Origin: Pseudomonadota bacterium | GTDB taxonomy: Bacteria > SAR324 > XYD2-FULL-50-16 > JAHJRI01 | Direction: 5' to 3' | Assembly (NCBI GenBank): GCA_022360105.1 | Contig: JAKSDL010000542.1 | Coordinates: forward strand, 1 to 6,734 | DNA length: 6,734 nt | Part shown: one piece after another, positions 1 through 5,565 of the stretch | Layout: each line of letters begins with the position of its first letter | How positions within the stretch are numbered: the first letter of the stretch is position 1 | Program-made: the position numbers and the translations under genes | The notes under the pieces: model-generated | What the model was told of the DNA's origin: nothing | The model's input: the letters and a program-made list of their open reading frames with translations, nothing else | Database searches by the model: none

Positions 1-40
1 CGTTTGGATGTCTGAATTAATCAACCTTTGAGAGCGGTTG

Positions 41-74
41 TATACTCCCTGTTTTCGTTTGCCAAACGAGTATA
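41..74. other. Small imperfect hairpin in the left spacer
   Basis: TATACTC (41-47) pairs with GAGTATA (68-74). Inside it, GTTT (57-60) pairs with AAAC (64-67) around GCC. There is no T-run after either arm, so a rho-independent terminator is not supported. It may be the 3' end of an upstream transcript or chance. Bases 1-40 contain no recognisable coding remnant; all three plus frames stop within the first 31 bases. Confidence 0.3.
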
Positions 75-109
75 ACACTGTTAAAAGCTAAGAAAAAAGA
101 AGGGGGAGG

Positions 110-243
110 GCATTTTAGAAGTAAGATTTTAGATCTTAGATTTTTGTTAGGTGTCGGCTTTGCCGACAATTTAAATATTGAAACTGACAACGTAGTTGTC
201 ACGAACTGTAAATCTGAAATCTAAAATCATAAATCTAAAATGC
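110..243. repeat. MITE-like palindromic element, copy 1 (134 bp)
   Basis: The ends are inverted repeats of 34 bp (110-143 and 210-243) matching at 29 of 34 positions; both begin GCATTTTAGA when read inward. Two compact hairpins lie inside. Hairpin A is TGTCGGC-TTT-GCCGACA (152-168). Hairpin B is TGACAAC-GTA-GTTGTCA (185-201). The 16 bases between them are AT-rich. The element has no coding capacity and I see no clear target-site duplication. It shares its end sequence and its order of hairpins with the element at 4069-4267: bases 216-242 (reverse complement) match 4068-4094 at 26 of 27 positions. This looks like a non-autonomous mobile or structured intergenic repeat; the family name is unknown to me. 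Confidence 0.75.
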
Positions 244-281
244 TGTGCTTGACTTTTGAAGTGATTGGAACCAAGATATAC

Positions 282-333
282 CCATCATTTGATGGAATCA
301 AAAAATGGTATTGTTTGATGGAGTCTCCGGAGT
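282..333. promoter_or_regulatory. Candidate operator region upstream of the acyl-CoA operon
   Basis: A perfect dyad CCATCA-TT-TGATGG lies at 282-295. TTTGATGGAATC (288-299) is repeated as TTTGATGGAGTC at 315-326, 27 bp away. The second copy runs into overlapping palindromes GGAG-T-CTCC (321-329) and CTCCGGAG (326-333). Repeated dyads this close to an operon start suggest a transcription-factor site, but no regulator gene adjoins and no convincing -35/-10 pair was found. An AT-rich stretch at about 360-381 could hold the -10. Confidence 0.35.
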
Positions 334-419
334 TGGTCATGACGATTTCAAATTACTGTAATGTTTATATTTTATTGATTTTAAAGAGTAGTTAACCAGA
401 TTTAAAAAAAGGAGTTGAC

Positions 420-1328
420 ATGTCTGAGATTCGATATGATGGCAAAGTTGCCATTGTCACAGGTGCAGGTACGGGATTGGGTAAAACATATGCAGTTGAG
501 CTGGCAAAAAGAGGGGCCAGGGTTGTGGTTAACGATCTTGGAGGATCAAGGGATGGCCAGGGTGCCAGCTCCAAAGCGGCAGATCTGGTTGTTGAAGAGA
601 TCAAAGCGGCAGGTGGTGAAGCAACTGCTAACTATGATTCGGTGGCAACCAGGGAGGGTGGTGAGAATATCATCAAAACGGCTGTTGATGCCTTTGGGAA
701 AGTGGATATTCTTATTAACAACGCTGGTATTTTGCGTGATAAAAGCATTGTTAAAATGAGTCCGGAAGAATGGCAACTGGTTGTAGATGTTCATCTGCAA
801 GGAGCCTTTTATGTCACTCAACCGGCATTTGCCCTGATGAAGGAAAATGCTTATGGCAGGATTGTTAATACAGCTTCGGGAGCAGGATTATACGGTAATT
901 TTGGCCAGATTAACTATGCTTCTGCAAAAATGGGTTTGGTGGGCATGATGCACTCTGTTAATACCGAAGGAGCCAAATACAATATCAAGTGTAATACTAT
1001 CGCTCCAATTGCCGCTTCCCGCTTAACAGAAGACATTATGCCTCCTGAAGTGTTCAGCAAGCTTGATCCGAGATTTGTAACGCCCCTGGTGCTGTACCTG
1101 GTTTCGGAAGAGGTACGGGATGCCAATATGATTTTTAACTGTGCAGCCGGTTGGTTCAGCAGAACCGCCATTGTCTGTGGTACGGGAACATTTATCGGGG
1201 ATGGTAAGCGTGATATTGCCGTCGAGGAAGTTAAAGAGGCTTGGGGAGATATCACCAGCATGGAAGAAACAAAGGAACTCAACCACGTAAACGATTCATT
1301 TGCCTATCTATCCAAAGTCTTTCAGTAA
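420..1328 (+). CDS. SDR-family (R)-3-hydroxyacyl-CoA dehydrogenase, MFE-2 type
   Basis: A 302-residue cytoplasmic short-chain dehydrogenase, predicted to oxidise a 3-hydroxyacyl-CoA to the 3-oxoacyl-CoA with NAD+. The Rossmann glycine motif TGAGTGLG is at residues 14-21. NDLGG (38-42) supplies Asp39 at the end of the second strand, which favours NAD over NADP. NNAG follows at 100-103, and the catalytic set is Ser153, Tyr166 and Lys170 (YASAK). The phrases NDLGG, NAGILRDKS and VDVHLQGAF are typical of the dehydrogenase unit of peroxisomal multifunctional enzyme 2. The C-terminal tail after about residue 255 is longer than in FabG-like SDRs, and no hydratase or SCP2 domain follows. GGAG at 411-414 supports the ATG. 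It is the first gene of an operon with the next two, so its product is probably the thiolase substrate. FabG-type function is less likely; the physiological substrate is unknown. Confidence 0.88.
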   Translation: MSEIRYDGKVAIVTGAGTGLGKTYAVELAKRGARVVVNDLGGSRDGQGASSKAADLVVEEIKAAGGEATANYDSVATREGGENIIKTAVDAFGKVDILINNAGILRDKSIVKMSPEEWQLVVDVHLQGAFYVTQPAFALMKENAYGRIVNTASGAGLYGNFGQINYASAKMGLVGMMHSVNTEGAKYNIKCNTIAPIAASRLTEDIMPPEVFSKLDPRFVTPLVLYLVSEEVRDANMIFNCAAGWFSRTAIVCGTGTFIGDGKRDIAVEEVKEAWGDITSMEETKELNHVNDSFAYLSKVFQ

Positions 1329-1388
1329 TCCGAAACAGGATTAAACAAGGGATGTTGTCTTTCCTGACAAACAAAAACGGAGGGGAAA

Positions 1389-2852
1389 ATGGTTGGTATT
1401 GTTTCATTTGGAGGGTATATACCCCGACTGCGGTTAAATCGTGGCGCAGTATACGGGGCAAACGCCTGGATGGCACCCGGCTTGATTGCAGCAGCAGGGG
1501 GAGAACGATCCATGGCAAACTGGGATGAAGATAGCCTGACGATGGCTGTCGAAGCTTCCAGAAATTGCATTGAGGGCTTTGATAAATGCACCATTGATGC
1601 AGCTTACCTGGCTTCAATCAATCATCCCTTTGAAGACAGGTTAAACGCCGGGATTCTTTCCACGGCATTAAATCTGGATGAGAATATTGAAGCAGCCGAT
1701 TTTTCCGGTTCCACAAGGGCTGGTTCTTCTGCATTGCTGGCCGGATTAAATGCTGTGAAATCAGGGGATTATAGGAGCGCTTTGGTTGCTTCCGGGGATC
1801 GGCGCATTACCAAAATGGCATACCTGCATGAGCTTTGGGCGGGTGATGGAGCAGCCGCTTTGCTTTTGGGAAGCGACCATGTCATTGCCGAATACAAAGG
1901 TTCTTTTACGGTTACCCATGATTTTGTCGATCACTACCGGGGAGACAACCATAAATTCGATTACAACTGGGAAGAACGCTGGATTAAAGATGAAGGATTC
2001 CTGAAGATCGCTCCCCGGGCTATCAAAGGACTGATGGATAAAACAGGCATCACAGGTCCGGAAGTGGCTAAATTTATCATGCCATGCGTATTTGGCAAGG
2101 TTCCTTTCCAGATCGCCGGGAAGTTCGAAATTCCTGCGGAAAGCGTATCCGACACCATGCATAACCTATGTGGCGACACAGGATCTGCTCACTCCCTGGT
2201 GATGCTTGTTTCAGCTCTTGAACAGGCAAAACCGGGTGATAAACTGGTTGTGGTCTCTTTTGGACAAGGTTGTTCAGCCATCCTGTTTGAAGTTACAGGT
2301 GAAATCAAAAAACTGTCCGCTAGAAGAGCAATAAGCAGATCTTTAGCTGATAGGAAAGAGGAACATAATTATCTGAAGTTTCTGACTCATCGAGGGATGT
2401 TACAGCAGGACTGGACTATTCGGGCAGAAGCAAACTGGAAAACCGCCTTATCCACTTTGTATCGAAACCGTAAGATGATTCTGGCAATGGTGGGCGGTGT
2501 TTGCACGAAATGTGGTACATCACAGTTTCCCAAGGCGGAAATCTGTGTGAATCCGGACTGCAAAGCCGTGAATACCCAGGAAGATTGCGAATTTGCAGAT
2601 GAACCGGGTGAAATCATGAGTTATACATCCGATCTGCTGACATATACTCTCGATCCCCCGGCTCACTACGGAATGGTGACCTTTGCCAATGGTGGTCGGG
2701 GAATGTTCGATTTTACCGATTATGAGAATGGCAAAATCGAAGTGGGTCTGCCGGTAAGAATGGTATTCCGTATCCGCAACATCGATCAGCAAAGAGGATT
2801 TACCCAGTATTATTGGAAAGCCAAACCAATCATCAAACAAGAGGAGGCATAA
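1389..2852 (+). CDS. HMG-CoA synthase-like / DUF35 zinc-ribbon OB-fold fusion protein, probably catalytically degenerate
   Basis: A 487-residue two-domain protein. Residues 1 to about 305 have the thiolase fold of archaeal-type HMG-CoA synthase: GGYIPRLRL at 8-16, DEDSLTMAVEA at 46-56, and a C-terminal SFGQG at 290-294. Residues about 335-480 form a DUF35 module: a rubredoxin-like zinc ribbon with Cys372, Cys375, Cys386 and Cys391 (CxxC-x10-CxxxxC), then an OB fold. In archaea HMGCS and DUF35 are separate partners of a thiolase; here they are fused. Against the archaeal motifs as I remember them, the catalytic Glu is Ile77, the Cys nucleophile is Thr109 (GSTRAGS) and the His is Pro232 (MPCVFGK). 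HMG-CoA synthesis is therefore doubtful, and a structural or CoA-binding role beside the downstream thiolase is more likely. GGAGGGG (1379-1385) supports the start. The 60-bp gap from the dehydrogenase has no terminator. Confidence 0.85.
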   Translation: MVGIVSFGGYIPRLRLNRGAVYGANAWMAPGLIAAAGGERSMANWDEDSLTMAVEASRNCIEGFDKCTIDAAYLASINHPFEDRLNAGILSTALNLDENIEAADFSGSTRAGSSALLAGLNAVKSGDYRSALVASGDRRITKMAYLHELWAGDGAAALLLGSDHVIAEYKGSFTVTHDFVDHYRGDNHKFDYNWEERWIKDEGFLKIAPRAIKGLMDKTGITGPEVAKFIMPCVFGKVPFQIAGKFEIPAESVSDTMHNLCGDTGSAHSLVMLVSALEQAKPGDKLVVVSFGQGCSAILFEVTGEIKKLSARRAISRSLADRKEEHNYLKFLTHRGMLQQDWTIRAEANWKTALSTLYRNRKMILAMVGGVCTKCGTSQFPKAEICVNPDCKAVNTQEDCEFADEPGEIMSYTSDLLTYTLDPPAHYGMVTFANGGRGMFDFTDYENGKIEVGLPVRMVFRIRNIDQQRGFTQYYWKAKPIIKQEEA

Positions 2853-2853
2853 C

Positions 2854-4065
2854 ATGGCGGATGGTATCAAAGATAAGGTTGCGATCCTGGGAATGGGATG
2901 TTGCAAGTTCGGTGAGCGATGGGATTGCGGACCTGAAGAATTAATGGTGGAAGCCTTCGAAGAATGTATCGAGGATGCGGGCATTGACAGAAACGAGATT
3001 CAAGCCGCCTGGTTTGGTCAGTGTTATGATGAAATCGGTACCGGGAAAGGTGCACCCGGATTGGCTATCTCCCTGAGGTTACCTTATATTCCGGTGACCA
3101 GGGTGGAGAACTATTGCGCTACCGGCACGGAAGCCTTTCGGGGAGCTGTTTATGCCGTGGCATCGGGTGCTGTTGACATCGCTCTGGCGCAGGGGATGGA
3201 AAAGCTGAAAGACACCGGTTACGGAGGATTGCCTGCAATCGACGGTGTGAATAGCGGAACCTTGCCGGGGCAGACATTACCCAATATTTCCGCACCCGGT
3301 GCCTTTGCACAGCTGGCCAGTGCTTATCGTGCCAAACATAAGGTTAATTATGACGATCTAAAACGTGCCATCGCGCATGTGTCCGTGAAGAGTCATGCCA
3401 ACGGTGCGAAGAATCCCAAGGCGCATTTGAGGAAGCCCGTTACTGTTGAGCAAGTCATGGCATCTCCTATTATTGCCGATCCGTTGGGACTTTTTGATTG
3501 TTGCGGGGTCAGCGATGGATCGGCCTGTGCCATTGTGACCACGCCTGAAATTGCCAAAAGCATGGGGAAAACCGATGTCGTCAGTGTCAAAGCATTACAA
3601 CTGGCTGTGAGCAATGGTGAGGAAAGCGGTTACAAAGACTGGGATGGATCCTATTTTGCTACAACCCGTCAAGCTTCCAAGCGTGCTTACGAGGAAGCCG
3701 GTATCAGCAATCCGCGAGAGGAAATCAGTATGTTTGAAGTTCATGACTGCTTTTCAATCACGGAATTCGTAACCTACGAAGATCTTTACATCTCTCCTGA
3801 AGGTGGCGCTATCAAAGACGTGATGGACGGTTTTTATGATGCAGAAGGACAGGTGCCCTGCCAGATTGACGGCGGTCTGAAATGTTTTGGACATCCCATC
3901 GGTGCATCCGGTTTGAGGATGATCTACGAAATGTATCTTCAACTTCTCGGCAGAGCCGGCGAACGTCAACTGAAAGACCCCAGGATCGGCCTGACCCATA
4001 ACCTGGGAGGATTCCCTTTTGCCAACGTTAACGCAATTTCCATCGTCGGAAAATACGAATGGTGA
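2854..4065 (+). CDS. Thiolase (acetyl-CoA acyltransferase), SCP2/archaeal type
   Basis: A 403-residue cytoplasmic thiolase, predicted to cleave a 3-oxoacyl-CoA with CoA to acetyl-CoA and a shortened acyl-CoA, or to run in reverse. The nucleophile is Cys88 in NYCATGTEA (86-94). GMEKL is at 114-118, EVHDCF at 295-300 and GHPIGASG at 346-353, with His347 as catalytic base. The C-terminal block is THNLGG (381-386) in place of the CxG motif of classical thiolases. This, with HDCF, places it in the SCP2-like subfamily that works with DUF35 partners. Its start lies 2 bases after the stop of the upstream fusion gene, with GAGGAGG (2841-2847) inside that gene, so the two are probably translationally coupled and made in a fixed ratio. 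A DUF35-dependent aldolase such as Ltp2 is an alternative, but the intact Cys88 argues for thiolase. The substrate is not evident. Confidence 0.87.
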   Translation: MADGIKDKVAILGMGCCKFGERWDCGPEELMVEAFEECIEDAGIDRNEIQAAWFGQCYDEIGTGKGAPGLAISLRLPYIPVTRVENYCATGTEAFRGAVYAVASGAVDIALAQGMEKLKDTGYGGLPAIDGVNSGTLPGQTLPNISAPGAFAQLASAYRAKHKVNYDDLKRAIAHVSVKSHANGAKNPKAHLRKPVTVEQVMASPIIADPLGLFDCCGVSDGSACAIVTTPEIAKSMGKTDVVSVKALQLAVSNGEESGYKDWDGSYFATTRQASKRAYEEAGISNPREEISMFEVHDCFSITEFVTYEDLYISPEGGAIKDVMDGFYDAEGQVPCQIDGGLKCFGHPIGASGLRMIYEMYLQLLGRAGERQLKDPRIGLTHNLGGFPFANVNAISIVGKYEW

Positions 4066-4068
4066 TAC

Positions 4069-4267
4069 ATTTTAGATTGATGATTTTAGATTTCGAATTT
4101 TTTGTTTTGTGAAAGCTTCGCTTTCTTATTTTTTATTTTTCAAAAACTCATAAGCCAAATGCAGCTTACTTTCTCTGACAGCAAAAAATGTGAGTTCTAT
4201 TTAAAAAATATGGAAATGGCAACGAAGTCGCCGCTTTACAGAAAATCTAAAATCTTCATTCTAAAAT
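4069..4267. repeat. MITE-like palindromic element, copy 2 (about 199 bp, expanded core)
   Basis: The ends are inverted repeats of 25 bp (4069-4093 and 4243-4267) matching at 23 of 25 positions. Hairpin A is GAAAGC-TTC-GCTTTC (4111-4125). Hairpin B is GGCAAC-GAA-GTCGCC (4218-4232), with one mismatch. Between them further arms are nested: TATTTTTTA (4127-4135) with TAAAAAATA (4202-4210), AACTCA (4145-4150) with TGAGTT (4191-4196), and TAAGC (4151-4155) with GCTTA (4164-4168). The whole element can thus fold as one branched stem. It begins 3 bases after the thiolase stop, so it lies in the operon's 3' end and may stop transcription or protect the mRNA end. No transposase is encoded. Confidence 0.75.
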
Positions 4268-4394
4268 CTTAAATGCCTTAAGGGTTGTTTTTTGCATTTA
4301 CATTTGGACCGGTGAATACTGTTCGCTTTATCATTCCGGTAATGTCTGATAGTGTTGGAAGCAACAAACAAAATAACCCATTCGCAAACGACCC
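4268..4394. other. Spacer before the small exported-protein gene
   Basis: The palindrome CCTTAAGG (4276-4283) is followed after GTTG by a short T-run, but the stem is too short for a convincing terminator. I see no clear promoter and no Shine-Dalgarno sequence before 4395. Confidence 0.3.
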
Positions 4395-4694
4395 ATGAGA
4401 TCGCCGAAAAAGACTATTGCCTTCCTTATTGTCCTGACGTTGCTGATTCCACTGTCAGCCCTGGCTATTAAGCTTATTTACAAAGACTACAGGGGGGTCT
4501 ATCACTATCGCTGCACGGAGAAAACCGGGGGAATAACCATAGTCAATTATCGTGCTGAAGGGATCTATGTGGACGGACCGAACGGTCAGAAGTTTTTTCC
4601 CATGGACACTGCTCGAATCGTGCGTTCGCCTGAGTACACGCAAATAACCGAAAGATATGCCAGGTGGGGGTGCAGGGAAAAACTGGTCAGATAG
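4395..4694 (+). CDS. Small putative exported protein of unknown function
   Basis: A 99-residue product not recognised as any family. Residues 1-6 are basic, residues 7-24 are a hydrophobic run ending SALA, and signal-peptidase cleavage after Ala24 is plausible; otherwise the run could act as a membrane anchor. The mature part of about 75 residues is rich in Tyr and Arg. It has two cysteines, Cys40 and Cys93, that could form a disulfide in the periplasm. The stretch GIYVDGPNGQKFFPMD (56-71) looks like a beta-hairpin. An in-frame stop at 4374-4376 makes ATG 4395 the first available start, but no Shine-Dalgarno is visible, which lowers confidence. It converges on the ACT-domain gene with only 11 bases between the stops. 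No function can be assigned. Confidence 0.55.
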   Translation: MRSPKKTIAFLIVLTLLIPLSALAIKLIYKDYRGVYHYRCTEKTGGITIVNYRAEGIYVDGPNGQKFFPMDTARIVRSPEYTQITERYARWGCREKLVR

Positions 4695-4705
4695 CCGGAT
4701 GGCGT

Positions 4706-5359
4706 TCAAAATTTTTCAATCAATTCGTGCAGTACCTCGTAACTCTTTATTGAGTCCTCCTTATTTATCACCAGGGTCAGTTCTGTCATCGTAGAAATTA
4801 TTTCCAGGATATTGATATTCTTCCAAGCCAGTGATTGCAGTATCTGATAGGTGATACCCGGGGTGTTGAAAAAATCACCGTCAAAAACAATCGTCAATGC
4901 CACCAGGTCCGATTTGGCTTCAAGTATTTCCTCTCCTTTCAGCTTCTTCTTGATGGCATCGAAGTGTTTCCTGCTTACAACTATACTGATTTCATGATTG
5001 CTGACGGTGACGTTTAGAAAATCCCCACGATTTAGATCGACCTGGTTGTAAAAGGAGGGAATCAATTGCAGCAGGCTGGGGGATTTTACCACATTGAAGT
5101 CACAAATATTTGTTTTCATTGTAATTTCACAATATAACCTGCGGTTACCCTCCTTTTCATACTGCTCCTGCACTTCATCCGCATATCTGCGCAGTGCCAT
5201 GATAATAGAAGAATCGGTGACTTTTTTTTGCAGAATCTCTTCAATTTTAGGACGTAATTCTGCAGAGAGATTACCAAAGTGAATGATTCCCCTGTTGATG
5301 GCTTCCAAGAGATAGGGCTGGTCTCGGACTATCTCTTTTACAATTTTACTAACAGACAT
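4706..5359 (-). CDS. ACT-domain protein, aspartokinase-like regulatory domains without a kinase; putative regulator
   Basis: A 217-residue soluble protein. Residues 1 to about 66 are helical and charged, with AINRGIIHFGNLSAEL (20-35) and SIIMALRRYADEV (51-63). This resembles the winged-helix-like N-terminus of small archaeal and bacterial ACT proteins, but DNA binding is unproven. Residues about 76-140 look like a first, degenerate ACT repeat. Residues about 152-217 are a clearer ACT domain: VALTIVF, then NTPGITYQILQSLAWKNINI (165-184), then TELTLVINK (192-200). The tandem arrangement is like the amino-acid-sensing half of aspartokinase. The gene is divergent from dapA across 206 bp, pointing to sensing of lysine or a related amino acid. 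No Shine-Dalgarno precedes the ATG. Two palindromes cover its likely promoter, as expected for autoregulation. A purely allosteric partner protein is an alternative role. Confidence 0.8.
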   Translation of the reverse strand: MSVSKIVKEIVRDQPYLLEAINRGIIHFGNLSAELRPKIEEILQKKVTDSSIIMALRRYADEVQEQYEKEGNRRLYCEITMKTNICDFNVVKSPSLLQLIPSFYNQVDLNRGDFLNVTVSNHEISIVVSRKHFDAIKKKLKGEEILEAKSDLVALTIVFDGDFFNTPGITYQILQSLAWKNINILEIISTMTELTLVINKEDSIKSYEVLHELIEKF

Positions 5360-5377
5360 GTTGATTTTTTGATTGAG

Positions 5378-5412
5378 TGTTATTATAGTAACAAAGTGTT
5401 AATATTATAACA
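5378..5412. promoter_or_regulatory. Two tandem TGTTA-N6-TAACA operators over the ACT-gene promoter
   Basis: Perfect 16-bp dyads lie at 5378-5393 and 5397-5412, 19 bp apart start to start and separated by AAG. The core TGTTA/TAACA is identical in both while the six central bases differ. On the minus strand each contains TATAAT (5387-5382 and 5409-5404), a consensus -10 box for the ACT gene. No good -35 box is visible, so an activator or a weak promoter is possible. A protein bound here would cover the -10 and repress. The ACT-domain protein itself is the obvious candidate binder; this is inference. Confidence 0.7.
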
Positions 5413-5431
5413 GAGAGTATTGAGCTTTTTG

Positions 5432-5460
5432 TTGCGCAAACGACACGATCTAATTGTTAT
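5432..5460 (+). promoter_or_regulatory. dapA: Possible dapA promoter
   Basis: TTGCGC (5432-5437) and TGTTAT (5455-5460) are spaced by 17 bases and would start transcription about 100 bases before dapA. Each box matches the sigma-70 consensus at about four positions. TTGCGCAA (5432-5439) is itself a palindrome. The prediction is weak. Confidence 0.25.
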
Positions 5461-5499
5461 GTATATGTTTTTTGGAAAACAAACCAGCATTATTTAATG

Positions 5500-5512
5500 C
5501 AAAACGGTTTTG
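5500..5512. promoter_or_regulatory. Dyad CAAAAC-G-GTTTTG in the dapA leader
   Basis: A perfect 6-bp inverted repeat around a single base, 53 bases before the dapA start codon. It could be an operator for dapA distinct from the TGTTA sites. A second short dyad, GTTTT-TTGG-AAAAC (5467-5480), lies just upstream. Both are short and AT-rich enough to arise by chance. No lysine riboswitch can be fitted into the short leader. Confidence 0.3.
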
Positions 5513-5565
5513 ATCCTAACAAAATGGATGTTTTTGACACACTCACAAGAAGATAAGGAGCCCTC

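Noticed and set aside
41..74. Rho-independent terminator of an upstream gene
   Set aside because: The stem is imperfect and no T-run follows on either strand.
17..202. 61-codon minus-strand reading frame across the left spacer
   Set aside because: It runs through the left arm and both hairpins of the palindromic element, ends in low-complexity sequence, and has no ribosome site or recognisable domain.
415..759. 114-codon plus-strand frame overlapping the start of the dehydrogenase gene
   Set aside because: It is out of frame with a clear SDR gene that has intact motifs and its own ribosome site; a shadow frame.
2520..2984. 154-codon minus-strand frame opposite the fusion gene and thiolase start
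   Set aside because: It is antisense to conserved zinc-ribbon and thiolase sequence, shows no domain and crosses a gene junction; a shadow frame.
5360..5565. Lysine riboswitch before dapA
   Set aside because: The leader is too short and lacks the multi-helix conserved core; the dyads look like protein-binding sites.
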